Shown: positions 10,368 to 19,340, numbered from the stretch's first letter. The stretch is 64,000 nt of DNA from Gracilaria domingensis (GCA_022539475.1 VCMS01000065.1:62001-126000); one strand, 5' to 3'. A program made the numbers and translations. The notes: generated by a model from the sequence alone, not told the origin.

Positions 10368-10431
10368 ATGTTCCGAAGCTCGCTGCGATGTGCTTCACAT
10401 TCACTTTGCAGCCGGTTCAATACCTTGCAAA

Positions 10432-11205
10432 ATGGTTGGATACGACGTCGTTTTCGATAGGAACCCCAAGTTCACTTATGACCGGAGGGCAAGGCCGTTC
10501 AAAACGCTACTCAGGCGTCAGCGTTCTCCATCTCCAGGGCCATCAAGGAGAGTTTCATTTGAGGAGAGAGCTGCAGTAAGCCCGGAGTTCTACCACAATT
10601 ACGTGCGAATGCGACCATCTGCGTATTGGAATGGTGACAACCGTAATGAAAGGCCTAGGACAACAGCGCAAACGACGAAAAGCCGGCGTAAGGGCAGAAA
10701 GGATCACAGAGAACACAAGTACATTTCACCTCCGCCGAATCGTAGCACGAAGGACGCTGCTCTGACACACACCGGGTACCGGCATGAATACCCACCCGCA
10801 ACGTCAAGAAGCCCGCGCGACAGATCTTTTTCACCGCCGCCTCGTCGTCGTCGAAGGCGATCACCCTCACCGAATCATGGGAAGGGCTGGGCATACGACA
10901 AAAGCGGGCGCCAACCGCAATACTGGGAGGACGATCAGGAACCCGAGCTGCATTTGGAATGTGAGGAAGAAAAGGAAAGTGAGGAAGAGTGTGACACAGA
11001 GTCACTTGAGTGCAGCGAATGCAGACCTAGACGTTCAGCAAGGGGGCTTCGCCGCGAGTATGAGACGCGCATGTGTTGCTGCAGTTGTTGCACATGCTGT
11101 TTCCAATGTTGCTGTGAATCGAGGCGGGAGAGACGCCATCGAAGACAGTGCACGGTGGAGTGCGTGGTATTGTATTGCGTACCCATGTGTTCTTCACGAT
11201 GCTGA
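10432..11205 (+). CDS. Small protein with PP1-docking-like motif and cysteine-string tail, paralogue C
   Basis: 257 residues. The first 48 residues are nearly identical to paralogue B (YDVVFDRNPKF, then RRVSF at 39-43, fitting RVxF). The middle section is SP/RS rich and has diverged in length. It then has an acidic segment (ECEEEKESEEECDTE) and a tail with cysteine strings (MCCCSCCTCCFQCCCES), a conserved RRERRHRR block and a final CSSRC. Upstream and downstream sequences are duplicated with B, so B and C are recent tandem copies. Conservation of the head and tail with a drifting middle suggests selection on the docking motif and the anchor. Function unknown. Confidence 0.65.
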   Translation: MVGYDVVFDRNPKFTYDRRARPFKTLLRRQRSPSPGPSRRVSFEERAAVSPEFYHNYVRMRPSAYWNGDNRNERPRTTAQTTKSRRKGRKDHREHKYISPPPNRSTKDAALTHTGYRHEYPPATSRSPRDRSFSPPPRRRRRRSPSPNHGKGWAYDKSGRQPQYWEDDQEPELHLECEEEKESEEECDTESLECSECRPRRSARGLRREYETRMCCCSCCTCCFQCCCESRRERRHRRQCTVECVVLYCVPMCSSRC

Positions 11206-11464
11206 GAAAAACAGTAAACGTATCTTGCGCTGGGCAATAGCCGCAGCCGGGTGCAACGTTGTTGTACTTTCTTGTCTTTTTCGCAGACGGATGAGATGCG
11301 ATCAGTGTTTCTGTGGCAGCTGAAACCTGCGATTGTGGCTCTAGTTCGATCGGTGGGCTCGCCCCTCTAATAGTACTAGGCTAGTGCCACTAGCAGTTGG
11401 GACCTACCTTTTCGCAACTCTCGAGGCGAGTGCTCATCCTAGTAAAATCCGTGTGATGTTGTTC

Positions 11465-11960
11465 GGCGATTCATAAAGATAACATGAGTTGGCACGCCGG
11501 CCGAGGTTCATATGCATCCTTTACTTCACGCGCGCGATTGATAATCTATACTTTATGTACCATCTCTTGACAGGAAAGAAGGTAGGCGGTTAAGAGGATG
11601 AGCGTCTACGTTGTCGATGGGCGTGTGCCTTCATAGTGTGCCCTACACGCGGATCATAGCAGCATGTCTTGATTTGTCCTACGTTAAATGATTGAAAAGC
11701 TTGCCAGTCGTACATGCCTTAGCAACCTGGACATACTATTCTGATGTTATGTTTCCAGACATGAGCGGCTTTTGAATGCACGCAGTGTAGGGCAACCCCC
11801 ATGCACAACAATCGTTTATCAAAGTTCCATTAAGTAGAGGTGTATGTGCCGAGCTACTGCCGTAAAAGAAGTAAGAACGAAACTGATCTGCGTTTTCAAT
11901 TGCAGGTGCAGGTATGGCATGCCAACAACAGTAGATGCTCGGTGTTGTTTGTGTAGTGAT
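11465..11960 (+). pseudogene. LCB1 3'-end remnant with its 3' flank
   Basis: A strongly decayed piece of the LCB1 3' end (GCGATTCATAAAG..., CGCGCGCGATTGATAA) is followed by the LCB1 flank (TGTACCATCTCTTGACAGGA, TTGATTTGTCCTACGT, the CAATCGTTTATCA block). It lies behind paralogue C just as the 7912-8440 remnant lies behind B. The homology fades near 11960. Confidence 0.7.
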
Positions 11961-12313
11961 GCGAGCGAATTTGTTTGCGATGATTTGCGCTGTAGACATC
12001 TTCGGATGTTTCGAAGTGCTATACTACAACACTTGGCGACAAAGGCGAACGACACAGCGTGAATGATGCGAAGATGAACGGCGGCGTTGCAAAAGGAAAA
12101 ATGATGCGCATAGAAGTGCGAGATGTGCTCAGCGCACGACGCAGAAACAACATGGACCAAAATGAGAAAGCCAACAAAACAAACCGCCGAAATGGATACA
12201 TGACCAGGAAAGTACATACACAATAAGTTCATACCACATGGACCAAAAGAGAGTGTGACAAGTAGAGATACAAAGGCAAGGTCAGGCCAAGCTTGAGGTA
12301 CAAAGGCACAACC
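11961..12313. other. Spacer between array remnant and RS gene
   Basis: No gene and no clear similarity to the other units. It should contain the 3' UTR of the minus-strand RS gene. Confidence 0.4.
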
Positions 12314-13585
12314 TCAATGCTCAGCCGAACTTTGAGACGTGGGTTCAGGCCGCCCAGATGATGACGCATTCTCCTTCGCCTCAACGTGGGCAATTTTCTG
12401 CTCAATGTCAACAATCTTCTCACCGGGCGTGTTGGCAGGCGAAGAAGGGCCCTCCAGTTTGGCAGTAGATGGCGCAGCGGAAGCTGAGGCGGAAGCGGTC
12501 AACACCAAAGCCACCGTATCTCGCGGGCGCGATGGCGGCTCTTGCTGGTGCGATGGCGGCTCTTGATGGTGCAATGGCGGTTCTTGCTGGTGCGATGGCG
12601 GCTCTCGCTGGCGCGATGGCGGCTCTCGCTGGCGCGATGGCGGCTCTCGCTGGCGCTGGCGCACACGGGGTGACAGTACACGCGGGTCGAAGTACTTGCT
12701 GGACTCGCAGAGTACACTTTCGTCGCGACGCACGACGACAAGATCGCCCATACGCTCATGGTCAAAGCAAAGTTGCGAAAAAGACTTAAAACGGGTCCTT
12801 CGAATAGACCACGAGCGAAACAACTCGCTCATACCATCAGAAATGACGGAGATATTAAACGGCGGCTGTCGCCTCCTCAGCACCAACTGCAACGCATCCA
12901 CGAAGAGTCGATGCACATGATCAGTCTGTAGCGGCGACTTTGCGCGACTGGCGGCGGCACCGCCAGCACCAAACCGAGAGCGCCTCCTCGCAAGGCGCTC
13001 CCTCGAGAGATAATGCGAGGGCGGCAACGGCGAAGCCCTCCTCCTTCTCGGCGACGGCGACCTTGACATCGGCGACAACGAAGATCGCCTTCTCTTCCTC
13101 CCGCCGCGTCGCTCCGGCGACGGCGAGTAGTATCGATAACCAGCTTGTCGTCGCGCCCCCTCCCTCTGCTGATAACGCACGGCAGACGGTGAGTGACTCC
13201 TTGAACGACTACGCGCGTGGCCGCGACGCGCACGGCCCCGCGGCGACACACTGAGCGAGCGGCTGCGGGAGCGAGTGCGCGAGCGCGAGCGCGAGAGAGG
13301 GGATCTAGATCGCGACGGCGAGCGGTCGTGGCGCCTGCGCACGCGGCGCCATGAAGACGGCGAGCGCGAGCGGGAGCGCGAACGCGAGCGCGAGCGTCTC
13401 GGCGCCAGTCGCGGCGCCGGCGGCGACAGCGAGCGCGAGCGCGAGCGCGAGCGCGAACGGCGGGATGGCGGCGGGGTGCGCGCCGAGGCCTGGCGCGCGC
13501 GGCGGCGCGGCGGCGACCGGGCGCGGCGGCGGCGGCGCGGCGGCGACGGCGAGCGCGGCGAGTGCGGCGAGCTCGGGCTGCGCAT
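12314..13585 (-). CDS. RS-domain protein with a C-terminal globular segment
   Basis: 423 residues. Residues 1-215 are an arginine/serine domain with many SR, SP and RRR runs, as in SR-type splicing and mRNA-processing factors; no RRM is present. Residues about 221-293 form a non-repetitive segment (VDALQLVLRRRQPPF, FKSFSQLCFDHERMGDLVVV) that may be a small winged-helix fold, perhaps LOTUS/OST-HTH-like; this is a weak inference. About 308-360 is a tandem 7-residue repeat (REPPSRQ type). The C-terminus has a short helical stretch (IVDIEQKIAHVEAKE). Decayed pieces of the same gene occur at 1225, 5150 and 8441. A sense-strand C-rich tract precedes the start (13607-13640). Nuclear location is likely. 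Confidence 0.65.
   Translation of the reverse strand: MRSPSSPHSPRSPSPPRRRRRARSPPRRRARQASARTPPPSRRSRSRSRSRSLSPPAPRLAPRRSRSRSRSRSRSPSSWRRVRRRHDRSPSRSRSPLSRSRSRTRSRSRSLSVSPRGRARRGHARSRSRSHSPSAVRYQQREGARRQAGYRYYSPSPERRGGRKRRRSSLSPMSRSPSPRRRRASPLPPSHYLSRERLARRRSRFGAGGAAASRAKSPLQTDHVHRLFVDALQLVLRRRQPPFNISVISDGMSELFRSWSIRRTRFKSFSQLCFDHERMGDLVVVRRDESVLCESSKYFDPRVLSPRVRQRQREPPSRQREPPSRQREPPSHQQEPPLHHQEPPSHQQEPPSRPRDTVALVLTASASASAAPSTAKLEGPSSPANTPGEKIVDIEQKIAHVEAKENASSSGRPEPTSQSSAEH
12530..12655. repeat. 21-bp coding minisatellite in the RS gene
   Basis: About six or seven imperfect copies of a 21-bp unit (GCGATGGCGGCTCT plus 7) stay in frame and encode the 7-residue repeat. The pseudogene relatives keep one or two copies, so the array has expanded in the complete gene. 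Confidence 0.8.
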
Positions 13586-14060
13586 TTCGGGGGCTGCTGA
13601 CGGCGGGGGGGGGGGAGGAGGGGGGGGGGGGGGGGGCTGCGCGGGAGACGCGGATCCGCGCGGCGGCTACCGCTGGTTGGTGCCTTTGGTACACGCCACG
13701 AACGCGCGGCGCGAGGCGTTGCGCTTCGCGCCGATGGATCACGCGCCGCTCGCGTAAGCAAACGGCGGCGCGCGACGCGTGCGCCGCGTGGCCACGCCGC
13801 ACACGCGCGCGCGCGGCACGGCGCGCGTGCGCGCGGCGTGCAAAATATCTGCACCAAATGCGGCGCGCCCAATCGGCGCGCGCCGTTGGCATTGGCGTCG
13901 CGATGCGGCGGATATCTCCGCCTCGACGCGCGCGCCACGCCATAGCGCGCGCCGCGCCACCGCGGTCGCCGCCTTACGCCCCGCCCGGAGCACACCGTCC
14001 CCCGACGTGGAGTCTGTCCGCTGCGCGCCCCGCCTCGCCCCCGCCCCCCCCCCCCGCACC
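13586..14060. other. Divergent promoter region, RS gene / bifunctional nuclease
   Basis: About 475 bp, extremely GC-rich, between two divergently transcribed genes. It has a G-run block at 13607-13640 (C-rich on the RS sense strand) and a C-run at about 14044-14055, directly before the nuclease ATG. No TATA box is seen. Confidence 0.5.
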
Positions 14061-15059
14061 ATGAGCGCCCCTTTTCTCTGCGCGCCCGCCTTCTGCGCGC
14101 CGCTGCCGCTGCGCGCGCCCCGCCCCCTGCAGCCCGCGTCGTCGTCGCGTCCGCTGCGCGCGGCGCGGCGGCGCGCTGCCGCGCCCAGCGCGCCGTCGTC
14201 GTCGCCGCCGCCGCTCTGTCAGCACGCCTCGCAGGCGCCCGATTACTCGGCCGGCTTCTCGCCCGAGAGCGACGCCGACTACCAGGAGGTGCGCGTGCTG
14301 TCGTTCGGCCCCTGTCGTAACGACAGCTGCCTGCTCACGCTCAGCCCCGTGACCGAGGCCAAGTATGCCTTCAAGATGTGTGTCACCAGCTCGCAGGCCG
14401 AGTCCATTCGCGCCGCCTTTCGCCAGCACGGCTGCTGCAATCGCCCGTCCACGCACGACCTGTTCAAGAGCGTGCTCAAGAACAGCGGCATGTTGGTGGT
14501 CAAGGCCGCCATCACGCACATTCACGACGACGTGTTCATTGCCCGGACGTGGTTGAAAATCGGCCAGCAGCACGAGTTTCACGTCGACTGTCGCCCGTCC
14601 GACGCCATTGCGCTGGCGCTGCGATCCAACGCGCCGCTGTTTCTCAACGTCAACCTGCTCAAGCAGTGGAACATGGAGATCGCCACCATCAAGCGCGACG
14701 CGCAGCACGGCGTGTGCGAGCAGGTCAATTACCACGACGCCATCAAGACGTCGCGCTCCATCCGCGAGGAGTTGCGCTACAAGCCGGAGCACGTGCGGCT
14801 GGCCACGCTGAAGATGCGCCTGGACTTGGCCATTCGAACGGAGCGCTACGGCGAGGCGGCGCTGCTCAAGCAGCTGATTGATGAGATTTGCCCCATCGAC
14901 CGACTGCAGGACGAGCTGAAGAGGGCCGTCTCGGAGCAGCGCTTTTTGGACGCGGCCGGGATACAGGATCGAATCACCGTGTGGAGGGCGAGGTTGAGGA
15001 TGTGGGAGAAGGGCGCCATCGACCTGGAGACGTTTGACGGCGGTGACGAGTCTGGGTAA
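14061..15059 (+). CDS. Plastid bifunctional nuclease-like protein (DUF151 + UVR)
   Basis: 332 residues. Residues 1-75 or so are rich in Ala, Pro, Ser and Arg with almost no acids, consistent with a plastid transit peptide. About 76-220 is the bifunctional nuclease (BFN/DUF151) domain, with the signature DCRPSDAIALALR at 176-188. A UVR motif follows at about 245-280 (RLATLKMRLDLAIRTERYGE), then a coiled segment. This order matches the plant BBD nucleases, for which DNase and RNase activity has been reported. The start is the first Met in frame before the transit-like region, preceded by a C-run. The native substrate is unknown. Confidence 0.85.
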   Translation: MSAPFLCAPAFCAPLPLRAPRPLQPASSSRPLRAARRRAAAPSAPSSSPPPLCQHASQAPDYSAGFSPESDADYQEVRVLSFGPCRNDSCLLTLSPVTEAKYAFKMCVTSSQAESIRAAFRQHGCCNRPSTHDLFKSVLKNSGMLVVKAAITHIHDDVFIARTWLKIGQQHEFHVDCRPSDAIALALRSNAPLFLNVNLLKQWNMEIATIKRDAQHGVCEQVNYHDAIKTSRSIREELRYKPEHVRLATLKMRLDLAIRTERYGEAALLKQLIDEICPIDRLQDELKRAVSEQRFLDAAGIQDRITVWRARLRMWEKGAIDLETFDGGDESG

Positions 15060-15549
15060 CTGTAGTTTTGGCGTGTTGCTTGTACTTTTTTTTAATAGTT
15101 TGTGTATTGTTTGAGTGTTTCTTTCCTTTTTGCATGAAATGTTTGCAGATTGCGCTGAGATTCAAATGCGCGCCGCCAATGAGAGAGCGCGGTGGCGCGT
15201 CGCGTGACCGCACCGCGGTCTTCGTCACGCGCGCCGCAGACAAAAACAAAATACAAATGCCAAAAAGCGCGCGCTTATGAGAAAAGAAAAAATAACAACA
15301 AACACAAAATCAACAACGACTTTAGAACACACACACTTGTAGTAATAGCAACAAGCACACGCAACTTCAACTTGAACAACAATCATCAACACAATGCACA
15401 TATGCACTAAACACGGCGGCCGCCGCCGCCGACGGCGGCGGCGGCCCCGACCACCGAGCCAGGCGTAGGAGGAGCAAGACCAGCAGCGGAAGATCCAGCT
15501 GAGGATGGAGGCGCTCGACAAGGCGCAAACGGTGCAGGCGGTGGCGTGC
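15060..15549. other. Convergent 3' region
   Basis: AT-richer spacer between the 3' ends of the nuclease and histone H1 genes, with T-rich and A-rich runs and a GC-rich inverted repeat at about 15416-15445. No gene is seen. Confidence 0.5.
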
Positions 15550-16178
15550 TTACTTTTTGGCGCTTCTTTTCTTGCTGCTGGCGGCCATCTTGGACGCGTC
15601 CTTCCTTGCGGCGGCGCTCCTCTTGGTGGTCCTCTTCTTGGTGGTTGTGGTGGTGGTGGAGCTACTAACGCTGCGAGTACGAGTCTTTGTCAGCGTCTTT
15701 TTGGGCTTGAGCGATTTTTTGGTGGCCGATGTACTTGACTGCGCAATTTTGTTTTTTGCGGGTGACAGCAAACATTAAACAAACAAAACGGCGGAACGTT
15801 AGATTAGATTAACTCAAACACAAAACAGAAAAGAGGGTGAGCCTGTATATAACATACCTTTTTCTTGGCGGCGGTGGTGGTGCTCTTGACAGTGCTCTTG
15901 GGCTTGACCGCGACGGCAGCCTTCTTCTTGGGGACGGCAGAGCCCTTTTTGGCGAGCTTGTAGCTGGCCTTAATCTGGACCAGGTCGCCGTTGTCGACGC
16001 CCTTCTTGATGGCCTTGATGAGGGCGGGCTTGTTGATATCAGTGCTGTACTTGAGCTTGAGCTGCTTGGTGATAGCCTGAACAGACGAGCCGGTGCGGCT
16101 TCCCAGTTCCTTTATGACCTCGGCGACCATGACGGCATAAGTGGGCTTGGACGCGACGGCCTTCTTTGCGGCAGGCAT
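15550..16178 (-). CDS. Linker histone H1, two exons
   Basis: Spliced as complement(15550-15738, 15858-16178), giving 169 residues. Exon 1 (107 codons) carries the H15 winged-helix domain (about residues 11-80: TYAVMVAEVIKELGSRTGSS, INKPALIKAIKKGV) and the start of a Lys/Ala tail. The intron, 15739-15857 (119 nt, phase 0), starts GTATGT and ends GCAG. Exon 2 continues the Lys/Ser/Thr-rich tail and ends at TAA. Without splicing, the frame runs into a hydrophobic non-histone tail. The protein binds linker DNA and compacts chromatin. A strong sense-strand C/T tract lies about 200-260 bp upstream. Confidence 0.88.
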
Positions 16179-17583
16179 GGTGAGGACGATTTTTTTTGTT
16201 TTTTTTGCGAACGTGTGGGGGCGAGCGAAGGCGGCGCGGTTTTGGACCGAGCGGAGGCGGGGAGCGGAGGCGCGACGGCGAGGCGGACGGGGACGGCGAG
16301 CGGACAGGAATGAGAGCGGACGGAGGCGGAGAAGCGGGGGGGAAGCGGGACGGGACGAGAGAAGGGAGACGGGAGTGGTTGGGGGGGGGGAGGGGGGAGG
16401 GGAGGGGCGGGAGCGAGTGTGAGGGGGGGTACGATGCGTAGATATAGAATAAAGCGAGCGGCGGTTTTTTTGCGTTTTGCGAGCGCGCGCGGCGGCGCGT
16501 GTTTGACCACAAAAACGCGCCGCGGGCGCATTTTGTCGGCGAGCGGCCGCTTTTAGCGGCATTTTTTGAAAAAGCGCGCCCTTTTTTTTTTCCGCGCGCG
16601 CCGCCTTTTAATGGCGAAAAACGGGCACGAGATTGTGGCGCGCTTTTTGCGCCGCGGCGCGGCGCGTCGCGCGTCGCCGTCGCGGCGTGGCTGTTTCGGT
16701 GTTGGCGCCATTCGGCGCGTCGGCTGCAGCGCGCGCTTCGCGCCAAACGCGCCGTGCGCGCGCGCGTCACGCCGCGCCCGCCGTGCTCGCCGCGCCGGCC
16801 GCACGTGCGCCGCTGCCTGCCGCCGCGCTTGTCTCATTGCGCTGCGCGCTGTCGGCGTGCGCGCCCAAGCGGTAGTGCGGTGCGCGCACATCGACGCGGT
16901 GCGCCCATTGCTCCAGCAATTCGTACAGTAGCCTGCAAGGCATCGATCGCCGAGCCCTGTGCTTCGTCACCGCAGCGGAAACGCGCGCCGCCGCGTGGCA
17001 GCTAATCAGCGCGCCTGCGCGCGCGCCCTCTGTTTCTCACGCGCGACGCCGTCGGTCTCTGCATATGCATATCTATCTTACTAGCACTCGGATCATAGAT
17101 AGACCGATGGCCATTTATCATATGCGCCTCGCGGAAGAGCGCGCTCGCGCACCGCCCCACCGCGCGCCACGCACCCCAGCTCAAAGCTGCCAGCGCGCGC
17201 ACTATGCGCCGGCATAGTAAACAAAACGCATCGAATCTGCCACGCGTCCCCGTCACCCCGCTGTACGCGCTGTCGCCTCTCAGCCGCGCTCGGTGACGTG
17301 ATCACCGATCGCGCCGCGCAGCTCGCGCTCACGGCGCACGCACGGGTGGCTGTGCGAGCGCGCCGCGCCGCGCGCGATGCTGTCCAGTCGATTGGATGCG
17401 CCGCGCACGCGCGAACCGCGCGACAAAACGCCGGCAGCGCCCACACGCCCCCCCCCCCCCCGTCTCTCACGTTCGCGCCGTCCGCCTCCGCCGTCATCTC
17501 CCACCCGCCATCGCAATCGCACCCCCCCCCCCGCTTCTCGGAGTAGTTTCGAGCGCAACCTCCACCTCCAACTCCTCGTAAGC
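16179..17583. other. Divergent upstream region, histone H1 / phosphoribulokinase
   Basis: About 1.4 kb, mostly GC-rich with many GCGC repeats. Pyrimidine-rich sense tracts precede both genes (16380-16435 for H1 on the minus strand; 17450-17461 and 17520-17530 for PRK). No gene is supported. Confidence 0.5.
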
Positions 17584-18870
17584 ATGGCGCCTGCTTTCAT
17601 CCCGGCCACGCCGCTCGTCGCCGCCCGCGGCGCCTCCTTGTCCGCGCCCGTCACTTCCCGTCGCGCTTTCTTCGGCGCCGCGGCGCCCGCGTCGTCGCGC
17701 GCACGCGTCACCGCGCCGGTGCGAAGTGTACCGCGCGCGTCGGCCGTCACCACCGACAATTGGGTCAAGGCGCCTGGTGCCGAAAGGTCGTCGCATCACG
17801 CAGATGCCAAGATTGCCGCCAATGTGTCCGACGTGTTGCAGAAGAAGAACATCTCGCGCCCGGTCATCATTGGCGTGGCTGCAGACTCGGGCTGTGGAAA
17901 GTCCACCTTTTTGAGGAGGGTCACAAGCATTTTTGGAACCGAGGTAAGCAAGGCCCATACGCCGGTGGGCGACTTTATCACCGTCATATGTCTGGACGAT
18001 TACCACACGCATGACAGAAAGGGGCGAAGGGTGGCGCAGGTCACTGCCTTGGATGAGGCCGCGAATAACTTTGACCTCATGGCCAGTCAGGTCGCGGCTT
18101 TGAAGGAGGGCAAGAGCATCATGAAGCCCATTTACAACCACGAGACGGGAGAAATTGACCCGCCAGAGCTTATTGAACCGAACCACGTTATTGTCATCGA
18201 GGGTCTTCACCCCATGTATGACGAGCGCGTACGAGAGCTTTTGGACTTCACCGTGTACCTTGATCTCGCCGATGAGGTGAAGATCGCGTGGAAGATTCAG
18301 AGAGATATGGCCGAGCGTGGACACACTCTGGATAACATTCTGGCCAGTATCGAATCGAGAAAGCCTGACTTTGAGCGCTTTGTCGACCCGCAAAAGAAGA
18401 AATGTGACGTGGTGATGGAGATCTTGCCCACGCAGTTGATCCCCGATGATACTGAGAGAAAGGTGTTGCGTGTGCGACTGCTACAGAATGAGGAGAGCAA
18501 GCTTTTGGACCCGGTGTTCTTGTACGACGAGGGTTCTACCATTGATTGGGTGCCGTGCGGAAGGAAGTTGACCTGCTCGTACCCGGGTATCAAGTTCCAT
18601 TACGGGCCGGATACGTACTACGACAAGCCCGTGTCGGTGTTTGAGGTGGACGGTGGGTTTGAAAAGCTGGAGGAGATGGTGTACGTTGAAACGCATATTG
18701 AACGTTCCGGGACCAAGTTCTTTGGCGAGATCACGCAGTCTCTGCTGCGTAACCCCAACGCACCGGGCTCCACGAACGGCACCGGGCTTGTGCAGGTGTT
18801 GATGGCCATGATGATGCGTAACGTGTACGAGAAGATCACCGGGAGGTCCGTGGCCGTTTCCAGCAGCTGA
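17584..18870 (+). CDS. PRK: Phosphoribulokinase, plastid precursor
   Basis: 428 residues. It phosphorylates ribulose 5-phosphate with ATP to ribulose 1,5-bisphosphate in the Calvin cycle. Residues 1-52 or so are Ala/Arg/Ser-rich and acid-poor, with a TSRRAFFGAAA segment typical of red-lineage transit peptides. P-loop at 97-108 (GVAADSGCGKST). The two thioredoxin-regulated cysteines of the plant enzyme are both present (Cys104 and Cys136), but 32 rather than 39 residues apart as in spinach. The C-terminal cysteine pair (PCGRKLTCSYPGIKF) is also kept. Other family blocks: YNHETGEIDPPELI, IEGLHPMYDERVRELLDFTV, RDMAERGHTLDNI. The start is the first Met in frame before the transit-like sequence. 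Confidence 0.97.
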   Translation: MAPAFIPATPLVAARGASLSAPVTSRRAFFGAAAPASSRARVTAPVRSVPRASAVTTDNWVKAPGAERSSHHADAKIAANVSDVLQKKNISRPVIIGVAADSGCGKSTFLRRVTSIFGTEVSKAHTPVGDFITVICLDDYHTHDRKGRRVAQVTALDEAANNFDLMASQVAALKEGKSIMKPIYNHETGEIDPPELIEPNHVIVIEGLHPMYDERVRELLDFTVYLDLADEVKIAWKIQRDMAERGHTLDNILASIESRKPDFERFVDPQKKKCDVVMEILPTQLIPDDTERKVLRVRLLQNEESKLLDPVFLYDEGSTIDWVPCGRKLTCSYPGIKFHYGPDTYYDKPVSVFEVDGGFEKLEEMVYVETHIERSGTKFFGEITQSLLRNPNAPGSTNGTGLVQVLMAMMMRNVYEKITGRSVAVSSS

Positions 18871-19261
18871 GATGGGCTGAGGTTCGTATCACATTTTGTT
18901 GATGATGTGATGGACCGACTCTCTGAAACAAGTGTATGGGGGATGGCGTCACAATGTGACGTGTATGCAGGAGGATGTTGGTGCTGCTGACACGATGGCG
19001 TCCATTGAGGCTGACGGTGCTGCTTGTGTTGCAATAGTCTGTTTTGTTGTTTGCTCTATTCAATTTTGGTAAACGTGGTGTGATTATAGGTTTCGTCCTT
19101 TACATGCAGCATCGACGGTGCGACGGTATCATGATGATGATCATCGCATCGCAGCTGTTGGAGAGCAAAGGACGCTCAAAAGAGAGGAACACCTTCTATG
19201 GCCGACCGGATAAACTGTGTAGGTAGTTGCCCAAGAATGGAGGCACGCAATTCAAGAGCGC
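18871..19261. other. Intergenic, 3' of phosphoribulokinase
   Basis: AT-richer spacer carrying the PRK 3' UTR; no gene is seen. Confidence 0.5.
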
Positions 19262-19267
19262 AAAAAA
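19262..19267 (-). terminator. RNA polymerase III terminator of tRNA-Glu
   Basis: A run of six T on the minus strand starts one base after the tRNA discriminator position. Confidence 0.8.
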
Positions 19268-19268
19268 G

Positions 19269-19340
19269 TTCCCCCACGGGGAATTGAACCCCGGCCTCCT
19301 GAGTGAGAGTCAGAAATCCTAACCACTAGACCATAGGGGA
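19269..19340 (-). tRNA. tRNA-Glu (CTC anticodon)
   Basis: 72 nt, no intron. The acceptor stem TCCCCTA/TGGGGGA pairs with one G-T wobble. The D arm has GGTCTAGTGGTTAGGA (box A). The anticodon loop is CTCTCAC with anticodon CTC between TCTGA and TCAGG stem strands, and the T arm GGGGTTCAATTCC forms box B. The CCA end is not encoded, as in nuclear tRNA genes. It lies in the gap before the TRAPPC8 gene, on the opposite strand. Confidence 0.95.

Larger units (their letters stand above)
8905..10431. repeat. Duplicated upstream region of paralogue C (partner about 5575-6983)
   Basis: Blocks match the region before paralogue B. A promoter-proximal unit of about 226-248 bp is again present in tandem (compare about 9820 with 10045, and 9900 with 10131). 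No gene is seen. Confidence 0.7.

Noticed and set aside
13305-13995. Several overlapping Ala/Arg-rich frames in the divergent promoter of the RS and nuclease genes
   Set aside because: All are compositional by-products of GC-rich repeats; they contradict the two well-supported genes.
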